Shown here: in pieces, positions 46,154 to 57,069 of the stretch
How the letters are laid out: the number at the start of each line of letters is the position of its first letter
Numbering within the stretch: the stretch's first letter is position 1
NCBI GenBank assembly: GCA_016708955.1
Contig: JADJES010000002.1
Location: forward strand, 420,819 to 484,818
Direction of reading: 5' to 3'
Source: Nitrosomonas sp.
Lineage (GTDB): Bacteria; Pseudomonadota; Gammaproteobacteria; Burkholderiales; Nitrosomonadaceae
DNA: 64,000 bases
Notes under the pieces: model-generated
What the model was told of the DNA's origin: nothing
Seen by the model: the letters and a program-made list of their open reading frames with translations, nothing else
The model's database searches: none
Made by a program: the position numbers and the translations under genes

Positions 46154-48355
46154 ATGACTTCCTTACTATCAGATCTGAATCCACAGCAGCTGGAAGCCAT
46201 TACGCTACCGCATCAATCGGTATTGGTGCTGGCCGGTGCCGGCAGTGGAAAAACACGCGTGTTGACGACGCGTATCGTTTATCTGATCCAATCAGGACAA
46301 GCAAGCCCGCACGGTATTCTGGCCGTAACTTTCACCAATAAAGCCGCCAAGGAAATGCTGACCCGTATTACCGCAATGCTGCCGATTAATACACGCGGTA
46401 TGTGGATTGGAACATTTCACGGATTGTGTCATCGCATGTTGCGGCTGCATCATCAAGATGCCGGATTGGTGCAAACATTTCAGATTCTGGATTCTTCCGA
46501 TCAACTGGCTTTAGTCAAGCGTATCCTAAAGAGTTTGTCGGCCGATGATAAAAAATTCCCGCCGCGCCAAGTGCAATGGTTTATCAATAATGCCAAAGAA
46601 GCCGGATTACGTGCAGCTTATGTTGTAGCGGAGGATGCTTTTTCACGCCGCATGCTTGAGTTTTATCAAGCTTATGAGCAGCAATGTAACAAGGAAGGTG
46701 CGGTGGATTTCCCCGAATTACTGCTGCGCAGTTACGAATTGCTGAGCCGCAATGAAATTCTGTGCAAGCACTATCAGCAACGTTTTACTCATATTCTGGT
46801 GGATGAGTTTCAGGATACCAATCCATTGCAATACAAATGGCTCAAATTGCTAGCTGGCGTCGGAACTCAAGATGCCGCAGCAGTCTTTGTGGTCGGTGAT
46901 GACGATCAAAGTATATACGCATTTCGCGGCGCGTATTCTGGCAACATGCGAGATTTTGAGCGCGATTTCGGCATCTCCAAAGTGATCAAGCTGGAACAAA
47001 ATTACCGCTCACACGGCAATATTCTCGATGCTGCCAATGCACTGATTGAAAACAATAGCGAACGTTTGGGGAAGAATCTTTGGACCGCCGAAGGCAAGGG
47101 CGAACTAGTGCGTGTCTATAATGCACCGAATGATTTCGATGAGGCTGCATTTATCGTTGACGAAGTCAAAACCTTGCATGCGGAAGGGATCGCCTTGTCT
47201 GAAATGGCATTGCTCTACCGCTCCAATGCGCAATCCAGGGTTTTAGAACACAGTTTGTTTAATGCCGCCATATCATACCGCGTTTATGGCGGCATGCGCT
47301 TTTTTGATCGTCAGGAAATCAAACATGCGCTGGCTTACTTGCGCTTGATAGCCAATCCTGACGATGACAGTGCGTTATTGCGCGTGATCAATTTCCCGGC
47401 ACGCGGGATTGGTGCGCGCAGTCTGGAGCAATTGCTGGATGATGCGAAATTGCAAGGCGGAAGCTTGTGGGCGACGGCGCTGCAGAAATACGGCGGTGAA
47501 ACAGCAATCGTGCAAGAATCACCCAAATCTTTAAAAGGCATTTCAGGATTTATCCACTTGATCATGATGATGCGTCAAAGCTGCAGCACGTTACCGTTGC
47601 CGCAAGTTGTTGAACACATGCTGACGCACAGCGAATTGCTAGCGCATTATGCCAAAGAGCGAGAAAGTGCGGAAAGACTGGAAAATCTAAATGAATTGAT
47701 TAATGCGGCAACCAGTTTTGTGCACGAAGCCGAAGATGACAGTCTTGCAGAATTTCTCGCACATGCTTCGCTGGAAGCCGGTGAGCATCAGGCAGGTAGC
47801 GGTCAGGATGCGTTGCAACTGATGACGGTACATGCCGCCAAGGGATTGGAGTTCCACAGTGTTTTTCTGAGCGGCCTGGAAGAAGGGCTGTTCCCGCATG
47901 AAAACAGCCAGAATGAGATCAATGGCATTGCTGAGGAAAGACGGCTGATGTATGTGGCCATGACACGTGCGCGCCGCCGGTTATATATTAGTTTTGCACA
48001 AAGCCGTATGCTGCATGGCCAAACCCGCTATAACATCGCATCACGTTTTCTGAATGAGATTCCTGAAAATTGTTTGAAATGGCTGCAATCAACGCCTAGG
48101 ATCGACCAGAAACCATTCTATTCAAGTACTGGTAATAAAACCTCAGCATCCATTTCAAGAGCTACAACGTATAGTCAGCAAAAATTTTCCAGCGGCACAT
48201 GGAGAATCGGACAGAATGTGCTACATGCCAAATTTGGTGCGGGTGTCATTACCAACTATGAAGGGAGCGGCAGTGAAGCGCGCGTCCAGGTTAATTTTGA
48301 TCATGCCGGAACGAAATGGTTATTGCTCGAGTACGCGAAATTGACAGCGGTGTAA
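46154..48355 (+). CDS. uvrD: DNA helicase II (UvrD/Rep family)
   Basis: 3'-5' superfamily 1 helicase for mismatch and excision repair. Motifs in order: Q-motif LNPQQLEAI, Walker A AGAGSGKT (27-34), motif Ia FTNKAAKEM, Walker B LVDEFQDTN, motif III DDDQSIYAFRGA, motif IV LEQNYRS, motif V LMTVHAAKGLEF and motif VI YVAMTRAR. The end has the Tudor-like domain (WRIGQNVLHAKFGAGVIT...VNFD) that contacts RNA polymerase in UvrD/PcrA. 733 residues is a normal length. It ends 5 bp from the convergent res gene. Confidence 0.95.
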   Translation: MTSLLSDLNPQQLEAITLPHQSVLVLAGAGSGKTRVLTTRIVYLIQSGQASPHGILAVTFTNKAAKEMLTRITAMLPINTRGMWIGTFHGLCHRMLRLHHQDAGLVQTFQILDSSDQLALVKRILKSLSADDKKFPPRQVQWFINNAKEAGLRAAYVVAEDAFSRRMLEFYQAYEQQCNKEGAVDFPELLLRSYELLSRNEILCKHYQQRFTHILVDEFQDTNPLQYKWLKLLAGVGTQDAAAVFVVGDDDQSIYAFRGAYSGNMRDFERDFGISKVIKLEQNYRSHGNILDAANALIENNSERLGKNLWTAEGKGELVRVYNAPNDFDEAAFIVDEVKTLHAEGIALSEMALLYRSNAQSRVLEHSLFNAAISYRVYGGMRFFDRQEIKHALAYLRLIANPDDDSALLRVINFPARGIGARSLEQLLDDAKLQGGSLWATALQKYGGETAIVQESPKSLKGISGFIHLIMMMRQSCSTLPLPQVVEHMLTHSELLAHYAKERESAERLENLNELINAATSFVHEAEDDSLAEFLAHASLEAGEHQAGSGQDALQLMTVHAAKGLEFHSVFLSGLEEGLFPHENSQNEINGIAEERRLMYVAMTRARRRLYISFAQSRMLHGQTRYNIASRFLNEIPENCLKWLQSTPRIDQKPFYSSTGNKTSASISRATTYSQQKFSSGTWRIGQNVLHAKFGAGVITNYEGSGSEARVQVNFDHAGTKWLLLEYAKLTAV

Positions 48356-48360
48356 GAAAT

Positions 48361-50374
48361 TTACCCAATCCGATCAAACAGTTTCTTCAAATAAACTTGC
48401 CCGCCATCCGGCATAAACAAAACATTCCGCTCTTCCAAGTCGTTTTGCTCGCAAGAAACATTCAGCAGGCTTGCAAATTGTGTTGCTGAAACGATAAAGG
48501 CATTCAGTGTCAATTTCGGATCACCCAGTTTCTCTTCTAGCACCTTCACTTCTTTATATAAACCTAGTTTAGGATCATTCAGGTTCATTTGGCGCAGCCC
48601 TTTGGGATCAATAAAGTTCAACCATTGCTCACCGGTAGCATCGTCAACCAACCATAACAAGAAATCCGGGTAGAAATTGCCTGCCAAGGCAAAGCCCAGC
48701 CCTTTAGCTTTGGTATCGGCATTACGAAGTAAATAAATGCTTCGTTTTCCAATTATTTGCTGGCCAAGTGTAGATTGATAAAAGATTTCAAGGTCGCGCA
48801 CAAACTGAATTTCACTGGGCGCATCAAAAGCCAGCGGGCGCATTTTTAGTGGCACATCCCCTTCAATAGCAAACAAGGGATAATAAAGATGGCGATCGAA
48901 GCAAATGGCCACCATCTGGCCTGCATTCCATTGACTGGCTTCGCCGATTTTGCCGTTCTTCACCAGCTCTTGCAGTATCCTGATCTGCTTCTCGTAAACT
49001 TCTCCGTCATCGGTATTATCAATTTCAAAGTGATATACCTTGAGCAAGGCATCGTCATCTTTCCTGATATGGACAATATCGTAGAACTGGCCTTCATAAG
49101 CCGTTTTCAGCGATTTGTAGAAGCGATCCGTGTAATCCTGCAATAAACGGATAAGCATATCTTCCTGTTTGCGTATGTCTGCAATGTTGCGGATAACCAG
49201 TTCCGCTTGTGGAATATACAGGGTGTACCAGTCATCGTGCGTTCGGCAGAAATCCATCAATCGTGTACGTCCCAGGCGCAAATTGCTCCAGCTCCGTTGT
49301 TGTTTAAACTCCTGGATTGCCAGATAAATCCGGTCAAAATCAAACAGTGCCATGGTGGTGCTTGCAATTTTGCCTTTATTGCGAATGCTGGCGTTTGTTG
49401 TGATGCTGGTTTTATCCTGCGTGCTCATGGCTTCTATCTTGGGATATAAATCCAGATCGATAGACACCTTATTGATTTTTCCCTCAAACTCGGCAGGCAC
49501 TTCGTATAACCATGGAAAATGCGTGCGTTTGAATCCCTTTATCTGGTTGTCCTTGTAGCCATCTTTCAGCGCCAGGGATTTCAGCTTGCTTTCAGGCAGA
49601 TTGATGCGGGTTTCAAAATTGAGTTCGATAATCTCATCGGATGGTGTAATGCCTTCTTCTTTCAGATAATCCTTGAAAGCGGCCATATAACCCGCATTCA
49701 CCCCAAAAATATTCAGCGTTTCCAGTCTTTCCAGGTGTATCCCTTTGGGTCGTTGCCCAGGCGTGCTGCGTTTGAGCGAATACGCTCTGCCTTTCAAGCG
49801 CACGCCGCGCCCGAATAACTGAATGATCTGCGAGCCTTCGCCTTGGCCCATATTGAGCAAGCCCATAGTGGATATTGACATGCAGCAACAACGTCTTGCC
49901 GCTGCCGGTGGCATTCCAGAAAGCCAGTTTGTTCAGTTCATCCGCAGCAAAAGACTGGAACCGGTGGTCTGCCGCTTGTCCGTCGTTATAGGCCTGCATT
50001 TCCCTATTCAAGCCATCCAGCAATTGCTGTCTCTGGTTGAAATACCAATCCAGATAAATCTCGGTGAACAGCAACGAAAGATACTGGAAATACTTCATGT
50101 TGAGCACCGTGCCTTCAATCTTGTTGCGCTGTTCGGTGATGGCGTTCCAATGCTGCACAATATTCAGGTCATAACGGCGCAGATCCTGCTGATCGATCAG
50201 ATCCGTTTGAAACAGGTTGTGCTGCAAAGCATGAAAAAAACCGCTTTGCCCGTCCTCTTCGATTCCTTCATGCCGGTCTTCCCCCAGCCGGTTTTTCAGT
50301 GCCAGCAAGTTGCCGCCATTGAAAAAACTCATCATCCAGTGATTGAGTACTAACTGCTTGTGGAAGTTAGCCAT
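48361..50374 (-). pseudogene. Type III-like restriction helicase (res) with the helicase core deleted
   Basis: The N-terminal ~170 residues run normally to Walker A, NATGSGKTLLLHVNIHYGL. The next recognisable part is already helicase motif VI, QGEGSQIIQLFGRGVRLKGRAYSLKR, in another frame. Motifs Ia to V, including the DEAD/DEAH box, are missing; several hundred residues must have been lost. The C-terminal half is complete (STLGQQIIGKRSIYLLRN, NFYPDFLLWLVDD, GLRQMN), with an endonuclease-like region ending at the stop. It starts 4 bp after the mod stop. As written it cannot be an active motor. Confidence 0.8.
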
Positions 50375-50378
50375 TTCT

Positions 50379-52735
50379 TCAAACTTCCACGCTAAACATG
50401 CGCTGCAAAAATTCTGGTTCGATCTGGCGTATTTTCAATGTCTTGGTAATGCCACCTTCATCCTCAGTGGTGGTAAATACAGCCGGAATGTTGTGATCGC
50501 CGTTGATATAAACCACTTCAAATTCACTGTCAGCTGGATTAATGGCCAGCTTCTCACACAAGCGATTCAAGGCTTCGTAGTTCACCCGTTCCACATCGCG
50601 CCACAATACCAGCGTTTTCTCACCTGACGGCAGCCAGCCGGTGACCGTTACAAAACCTTGTTCCAGTTGCATGTCGATATGCTTCACGCGCAAGCCGATC
50701 AAGTAGTTGAAAGTTTCCACCAGATCAATGCTGCGCTCTTCATAAGCACCGGCAGAATCCACGGTGACTTTGAGCGTGCAATCGAATGGCTTGTTGAAGT
50801 GTTCCACTGACAGCAATGAATCACGGCTTTCGATATCCAGCAGCTAACGCAACAGATAATCTTCCCGAGCGGATTGCGGCAGGGTATCGAGCAGGTCTTC
50901 TTGCTGTGCCGTTCGGCGTAGTTGCAGATTATTCAGCGTATCTTCGTGGTTTTCCAGCTTAAGCACTTTAAAGGCATGGGAAATGCCGGTTTCAGGTGCA
51001 GCCGCCTTGCCGTCTTTCCAATCGGCGGAATAGACGACTTTTTGAATACGGGGTTTCAGGACGGTATCGAAGTATTCGCCTTGTTCGACGAGGATGTATT
51101 TACGATTGCCATTGTCTTGACGGTTGAGATTAATGACGGCATGACCGGTAGTACCGGAACCAGCGAAATAATCCAGAATGTTGTCGTTTTTCTTGGTTGC
51201 TATATGTATTATTCGATCAAGTAACCTAGATGGTTTTGGAGTATCAAACCCTGTTTCTTTTCCGAGAATTGCATAAAGCTCTTCTTTAGATTCATCAGTA
51301 TTACCAACTTCCTCATGTGGCCACCACGTCCACGGTGTTATTCCTTCAACTTCATACAAGTATCTGATTAAATTTGGTTGTGAATTATTATCTCTGCCAA
51401 AATAGATTCGTCCTTCTTCTCTATATTTTTTAAAAGTTGCTTCTGCAATTCCCCAACATCTTCCTGGCGGTGGAGTAAATATCTTTTCACCAGGTGCTTG
51501 TATTTCATAATATTGATCCTTTGTTGCATGTCCTGCTTGAGCTGTCAGAGGTATAGTTCGCCAATTTCCCTTTGGATCATTATTAGGGTTTGTATAAACT
51601 TTAGCTTGCTTATCAGTCAGAATGACTTTGTTTCGATGTTCTTTAAAACTGATTGGAGTAGGTGAATATGTAAGAATATAGTCATGCACATCTCCAATCG
51701 CCTCTCTATTTTCTCGCGAATACCTTTTTTGCCATACATTTGAAGCAATAAAGCTATTCTTTCCAAAAATACTATAACTTTTAGATTATGCGCTTCATTG
51801 TCGTCTATGTTGATCCATAATGATATTCCTGGTGGTGTATTGCGTCAGGTGTTTTTCCAGCAGCGTACGATGCGGGTTCTTTTCCGTGGGTTCACGCTGA
51901 CTCAAACCCAGCCAGCGGGCTTTGACATTTGTATCATTCAGGATCGCAGTGACTGCATCGGCTACCAATTTTTCCTGCTTGCTGTCCGGCGTATTTTTGG
52001 GCATCGTTTTGTATTCGAAACGCAGCACCAATTCTTGCCCATTAGCGCCATTTTCTTCCGTCACCGGCAACAATTCTTCTTCAATTTCATCGCCTTCCTC
52101 ATCGGTGAGTATGCGGGTGTGCTTTTCAATCAGCACAAAACGGCGTTCCTTGTCGTTATCCTTGCGATTGTCCTTGGCGGTATCCGCCGTGACCAGGCGA
52201 AAGCTTATTGTGCGTCCGTCATACAGCTTGAAGGCGTAATTGGAGAAGCTTTCACTGCTCTTGATGTAATACTGATCCTTGTTCGCCCAATGCAGTACCA
52301 CTTCTTCCCCGGATACGGAATCGCGTAAGTGTTGCCCTTATAACGGCGCTGGCTGATGAAGTCGCCTTTGTCGTAATAGCGGGAGAAGAAGGTGAGCAGA
52401 TGCGAAAAAACGGCGTTTTCGTGCTCGGAAGCGCCGGTACTGTACTGCGCCAGTTTTTGCTTTATTTCCTGTACCTTGGGCACGGTTGCCGGATCAATGC
52501 CATCAGCCCGGTATTGCGTTTCTTTTTCCGTCAGTTCTCTTTGCAAGCCATCAAGATTCGCCGCGCCGGAAGCTGCCAGGCTTTCGTTCACTTTGGCTTT
52601 GAGGCGATGCTCCAGATAATGGTTAATCTCCGCTGCCCGCGTATTGAAGATGCGATAGATGCCGAAATCCAGTTCAGGCCGGTCGATCTGGAATATTTCT
52701 TTCAGCTTCTTAACGAGGTCGTCGTATTTGCTCAT
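50379..52735 (-). pseudogene. Type III-like site-specific DNA methyltransferase (mod), broken
   Basis: The N-terminus (LVKKLKEIFQIDRPELDFGIYRIFN) is that of large type III-like adenine methyltransferases. A one-base loss near 52310 shifts the frame at PYPG-EEVVLHWANKDQYYIKSS. Near 51800 the frame changes again at TQYTTRN. The sequence then resumes at WINIDDNEAHNLKV, downstream of where the catalytic DPPY motif should be, so roughly 200 residues are deleted. The SAM motif DYFAGSGTTGHAVI is intact. An in-frame TAG (50844-50846) then interrupts DYLLR-LLDIESRDS before the last 150 residues. It has no catalytic motif IV and should be inactive. Confidence 0.82.
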
Positions 52736-52744
52736 GGTTTTTTG

Positions 52745-53860
52745 TTATGGGTAGTGTGTAAAGCGATTGTGTTCATGAGTCAATAATTGCATCAGCTTGG
52801 GATGGATAAATAGCTTTTCCCGTCCAATTTGCTTTTCTACCAGCACATCAATACTGGCCAGCGCTTTCAAATAATTGGAGGCAGCCTGGCGTTTTGCGAT
52901 TCCGGCTTCGCTTAAGTTTTGAATGCGGCAATAGGGCAAGGCAAAAATCAGGTTGACCAATTCATGGCTGTATATTTTGGGCGCTTTCAAACGGATATGC
53001 TCGCGCGTGTGATCTGATAGCGCGCGAATTGCACCGATTTTGGCTATCGTCCAGATCGCTGTTTCTTCTATGCCCTTGAGTATATAAATCAACCATTCTT
53101 CCCATGCCTGTTCCCGTGTTACTTTTGATAATAGGTGATAGTAATCGGCTTTGTGAGCAATGATGTAACGGCTGAGATACAGGATAGGCAAAGTCAACAA
53201 GTTTTCCTGAATCAGAAACAAGCTGTTGAGTACTCGTCCCGTGCGGCCATTACCATCCGTAAAGGGATGAATTGCTTCAAACTGGTAATGCGCGACCGCC
53301 ATGCGTACCAATGGATCCAGTTCAATATGCTCGTGTAAAAAACGTTCCCAATTGGTAAGAAGATCTCTTAGAGGCTGCTCACCAACCGGTGGTGTGTAAA
53401 TCACATCACCAGTCCGCTCATTCGTCAATGTAGTGCCCGGCACTTTTCGTACCGTCATTTCAACACCTTTGATCTGACTGCATACCGCTTCTGCGGTGGT
53501 GGTATTCAATGGGCGATCACGTAAGGCAACATAACCTTTCAGTAAGGCATGGCCATAGCGTAAAGCTTCTTTTGTGGCGAGGTCTGCCCGGGCTTCCTCA
53601 TGATTTAAGTGCTGGAACAGTTTGTCAGTCGTCGTTACGATATTTTCAATTTCAGAACTGGCACGAGCTTCCAGCAATGGCAACGTGTTTATCAGCATAC
53701 TTTGATTGGGTATCAACTCAGCAGCTTGCTTAAGTTCAGCCAATGCCGTTCTTGCGGCAATACACTGCTTCAAGACAGCCTTGGTTTCCAAATCAACTGC
53801 GGGTGGCAATACTGGCAGCGTGTTATAGGGTTGATCAGGTTTCCAGGTAATTTTGATCAT
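52745..53860 (-). CDS. Fic family protein (class II, autoinhibited) with C-terminal winged helix
   Basis: 371 residues from the ATG at 53860; a GTG at 53887 is an alternative. It opens with the Fic/DOC N-terminal domain ([15 protein letters not shown]). The inhibitory helix carries SSEIEN (68-73), fitting the S/T-x-x-x-E-G/N motif whose Glu blocks ATP binding. The active site [12 protein letters not shown] (198-209) is complete, so it should transfer AMP (or another NMP) to a target hydroxyl. The C-terminal winged helix ([19 protein letters not shown]) can bind DNA. It starts below an array of GTCGAT sites and precedes mod by 9 bp. Autoregulation through this array is a reasonable inference. 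Confidence 0.9.
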   Translation of the reverse strand: MIKITWKPDQPYNTLPVLPPAVDLETKAVLKQCIAARTALAELKQAAELIPNQSMLINTLPLLEARASSEIENIVTTTDKLFQHLNHEEARADLATKEALRYGHALLKGYVALRDRPLNTTTAEAVCSQIKGVEMTVRKVPGTTLTNERTGDVIYTPPVGEQPLRDLLTNWERFLHEHIELDPLVRMAVAHYQFEAIHPFTDGNGRTGRVLNSLFLIQENLLTLPILYLSRYIIAHKADYYHLLSKVTREQAWEEWLIYILKGIEETAIWTIAKIGAIRALSDHTREHIRLKAPKIYSHELVNLIFALPYCRIQNLSEAGIAKRQAASNYLKALASIDVLVEKQIGREKLFIHPKLMQLLTHEHNRFTHYP

Positions 53861-53896
53861 GTTTATATTTTTCTGTTTCGTCGACACTTTACAAGG

Positions 53897-53994
53897 TTAT
53901 GTCGATATGAGTGACACGTCAACATTATATGTCGATAATTTCAGATTATATCGACGTATTATGGGATTATGTCGATATCAGCGACATGTCATAC
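53897..53994. promoter_or_regulatory. Operator-like array of GTCGAT sites upstream of fic
   Basis: The spacer between the helicase stop and fic holds three direct TATGTCGATA-type sites (cores at 53901, 53931 and 53971) and one inverted ATCGAC (about 53950). A longer unit, TTATGTCGATATGAGTGACA, at 53897 is repeated with few changes at 53967. The second unit reaches the helicase stop codon. No other repeat of this kind was seen in the window. Confidence 0.7.
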
Positions 53995-56901
53995 CACTTC
54001 CCAAGCTATCGTGAACAGTTGATTGGACGCGGTTTTTTGCGTAAGGCGCCGTTCCAGCGATTCTATCAGGGCATTGCGCTGTTCAATGATGCTGTCTTCT
54101 ACCTGAAAAATCTCTTGCCGCTGGCGACGTTGCTGCTTTTCCAGCTTTTGTATCTGTTTCTGGATTTCATGCTGTTCGTCGAGATTGGGAGCCAATCGGG
54201 CTTGCCGTTGCTGAATCTTGATCTGTTCTTTGGTGTCCTTCAGTGCTCTTTCGGCAGAAAGGACCCTGTCATCCGCCCATTTCTCCAGTTTTTCACGTGC
54301 CTCATTGAAATATTGATTGTTAGTTTCCAGGGATTGACTGATCGTGGATTTACTATGTCGTTGTACTTCCGCTGTAAGCCTTTGCGCAATCGATTTAGGT
54401 ATATTGATCGCACCCTGATTTTCTGTCATGCAGTTAAATAATTTTTCACAGGTTTCTTGTTCTAGCGATGCACCTTGATCGTCAATGGCAGAGAACAATA
54501 AGTACTCTTCACGCTCGAAGCTTTCAATCGCAAGTAGGGTCAACGTAAGATATCCGTATTTGCCACGTAAGGCTTCTACCAAATGCAGGCGTGTGGGGTG
54601 TTGGCTGACATTAAACACGATACGTGCGGGTGGCGTGTCCAGTGTTTTAGCCTGATCAATGACATATTCACCCAACGGATACGAAAAACAGTATAAAAAT
54701 GTTCCCAATTCAACGTGTAAATTTTCAGTTGTTTCCGTTGTATACAGTTTATCCGCCTTGGGTGCGTTTTTGGAAATAAGATGATAACGACCTGCGGCTA
54801 CATCCTGTATCGGCGGTCTGGCAAGGTCGAAAGTCAATGTGCTATGGTCAAAATTTGCCTGTTCATGGAGCATGAATTGGGTCAGTGACCAGAAACGTTT
54901 GCTGAAGCGATCAAGCTGGGCTTTGGCATCGTTCAACTGAATGCGCAGCCGCTCATGCACATCTTCGTCAAAGTTCTCAAGCAACATTCTGCGGGTGTCA
55001 TTCATGCGTGCCTGAATTCGCTCATCCATTTCCGCTTGCAGCGCTTTAAAAGCAGTTTCGATCTGATCGGGTGTACGGCATTGCTGATAAATAGTCAGGA
55101 TACGTTTTTCAAAATCCACACCGGATTCAATGCTGCCCAACACATCATCCGATGCCCCAAAAACACCGTTGAACAAGTTGAATTTCTCGGTCAACAATTC
55201 CAAAACCAGGCGATCGGCTTGATTGCGTTCATTCAGGAAATTGACCACAACCACATCATGTTGTTGTCCATACCGATGGCAGCGGCCAATCCGTTGCTCC
55301 ACCCGCTGGGGATTCCACGGCAGATCATAGTTGATCACCAATGAACAGAACTGGATATTGACACCCTCGGCTGCTGCTTCGGTGGCAATCATGATGCTGG
55401 CCTGATCGCGGAAATATTCAATCAGTGCGGTACGGATATCGATGTCTCTGGAACCGGCAATACGGCCTGTGCCTTGGTTGGCATCGAGCCAATTTTCATA
55501 AATGGCAGTGGCTCCCGGGCTATTGTTGGTGCCGCTGAATTGAACAACCTGGCCCGCATAGCCGTTGGCTTCAAGAAAATCTTTGAGATAAATTTGTGTG
55601 CGACGTGATTCTGTAAAAATCAGCGCCTTCCGACGTGCGCCGGTTGTAGCCATTTGCTGAAAGCCGATATCTAATGCGGTCAGCAGGCTGTGCGTTTTAG
55701 TATCCGTGCCGATACTTCGTGCCCGTGCAGTCAGTTCCGACAGCAAAGCAATTTCTTCTTCTAATTGCTTACGATCAACAGTCGTTTGAATCGAACGGTT
55801 ATCTTCCTCCGGCGGGTCTATTTCCAGTATTTCATCGAGCAGATCCCCTTCGATATCCTCTTCGGCAATCAATTGCTCGGCAAAACCAGAATCATCCTGG
55901 ATCTTTTCATCACGCAATGCTTCCAATCTTACTTTCATGGTCTCAAGCGTTCCGGCAATCGCCAGCGAAGAGGAAGCCAACAGTTTGCGTAAAATCAGTT
56001 CTGTGAGATGTCGCTGTCTGTGCGGAATAGCATAACTGTTTGGACGTAGCAAAAAATCACTCACTGATTCATAGAGTTGATGTTCATTATCCGTAGGACG
56101 AAATGGCTGAGTAATGGCGCGCCGCTCCGTGTAACGGATATATTCCGTAACCTCGTTGCGCAAAGTGCGCCGGCAGAATCCTGACAAGCGTTGCCGTAAG
56201 CTATCCAAATCACCGCCTGTGCCAACATACTGGGTGCGAAAAGCATTCACATCACCAAAAAGGTGTTCGTCAATGAGCGTGGAAAGACCATATAACTCCA
56301 GCAATGAGTTTTGCAGAGGTGTTGCTGTCAACAGGAGTTTGCGGCAATCTTCCGTGGCCCAGCGGATACTTTGTCCAATTTTGTTGCTTTCCCGATAGGC
56401 ATTACGGAGTTTATGTGCTTCATCAATAACCACCAAGTCCCAGGCAATGGCTTTCAGTTCACTTCGTATTTTGCTGGCGTAGTTATACGACAGGATGATG
56501 ACGGTTTTGTGATTAAGTGGCGATTGATCCTTTTTGAGTTGATCGCGCCAGGTTTTGGCGTCCAGAACAATTGCAGGCAGATTGAACTTCTCTTCCAACT
56601 CCAGTGCCCATTGCTTGCGCAATGAAGCAGGGCAGATAACCAGCAGAAGTCGCCTGCGTTCTGACCAGTACTGGCACAATACAATTCCTGCCTCAATCGT
56701 CTTTCCCAAACCCACTTCGTCAGCAAGTAAAACACCTTTCGATAGCGGTGATTTCAAAGCAAACAGCGCTGCTTCAATTTGGTGCGGATTCAGGTCGACG
56801 CTGGCATCAAAAAGTGATTGAGACAGACGACCTATACCATCGGATGCATGTCGTCGTGTAAGGTCGTGCGCAAAGTATTTTGCATGGAAAGCTGTAATCA
56901 T
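53989..56901 (-). CDS. SNF2-family DEAD/DEAH helicase with long C-terminal coiled coil
   Basis: 970 residues, intact. N-terminal LNPHQIEAALFAL (Q-motif), Walker A DEVGLGKT (61-68), motif Ia VICPASLRKQW, Walker B VIDEAHKLRN, motif III LLTATPLQN, then the second RecA domain with ALIFTESRRTQIYL, IMIATEAAAEGVNIQFCSLVINYDLPWNPQRVEQRIGRCHRYGQ (motifs V and VI). This is the RapA/HepA-like SNF2 type common in phage-defence loci. The last ~150 residues are coiled coil (DEQHEIQKQIQKLEKQQRRQRQEI). It is the first gene of the SNF2-fic-mod-res set. It resembles DISARM DrmD in type, but drmA/drmB partners are absent. Confidence 0.9.
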   Translation of the reverse strand: MITAFHAKYFAHDLTRRHASDGIGRLSQSLFDASVDLNPHQIEAALFALKSPLSKGVLLADEVGLGKTIEAGIVLCQYWSERRRLLLVICPASLRKQWALELEEKFNLPAIVLDAKTWRDQLKKDQSPLNHKTVIILSYNYASKIRSELKAIAWDLVVIDEAHKLRNAYRESNKIGQSIRWATEDCRKLLLTATPLQNSLLELYGLSTLIDEHLFGDVNAFRTQYVGTGGDLDSLRQRLSGFCRRTLRNEVTEYIRYTERRAITQPFRPTDNEHQLYESVSDFLLRPNSYAIPHRQRHLTELILRKLLASSSLAIAGTLETMKVRLEALRDEKIQDDSGFAEQLIAEEDIEGDLLDEILEIDPPEEDNRSIQTTVDRKQLEEEIALLSELTARARSIGTDTKTHSLLTALDIGFQQMATTGARRKALIFTESRRTQIYLKDFLEANGYAGQVVQFSGTNNSPGATAIYENWLDANQGTGRIAGSRDIDIRTALIEYFRDQASIMIATEAAAEGVNIQFCSLVINYDLPWNPQRVEQRIGRCHRYGQQHDVVVVNFLNERNQADRLVLELLTEKFNLFNGVFGASDDVLGSIESGVDFEKRILTIYQQCRTPDQIETAFKALQAEMDERIQARMNDTRRMLLENFDEDVHERLRIQLNDAKAQLDRFSKRFWSLTQFMLHEQANFDHSTLTFDLARPPIQDVAAGRYHLISKNAPKADKLYTTETTENLHVELGTFLYCFSYPLGEYVIDQAKTLDTPPARIVFNVSQHPTRLHLVEALRGKYGYLTLTLLAIESFEREEYLLFSAIDDQGASLEQETCEKLFNCMTENQGAINIPKSIAQRLTAEVQRHSKSTISQSLETNNQYFNEAREKLEKWADDRVLSAERALKDTKEQIKIQQRQARLAPNLDEQHEIQKQIQKLEKQQRRQRQEIFQVEDSIIEQRNALIESLERRLTQKTASNQLFTIAWEVV

Positions 56902-57069
56902 TTACTGCCGCTCATTACTAATCATAACAATGTGAATAATATAGTAATTTGCGCTAGTAAATAACTAAGGTTGGTACTGTTCACTTCCCTGGTTTATTCG
57001 TGGCTTGATACTGCTGACGGTGTTCCTCGCTGCAAAAGAATTTCTCTTGATCTTCAATCGCCTCATTTC

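Noticed and set aside
53897..53994. Short repeats considered as a mini CRISPR or iteron origin
   Set aside because: Only four short sites with mixed orientation, no cas or rep gene; position fits an operator for fic.
53989..56901. DISARM assignment for the SNF2 helicase
   Set aside because: No drmA, drmB or drmC gene is present; the helicase type alone is not enough.
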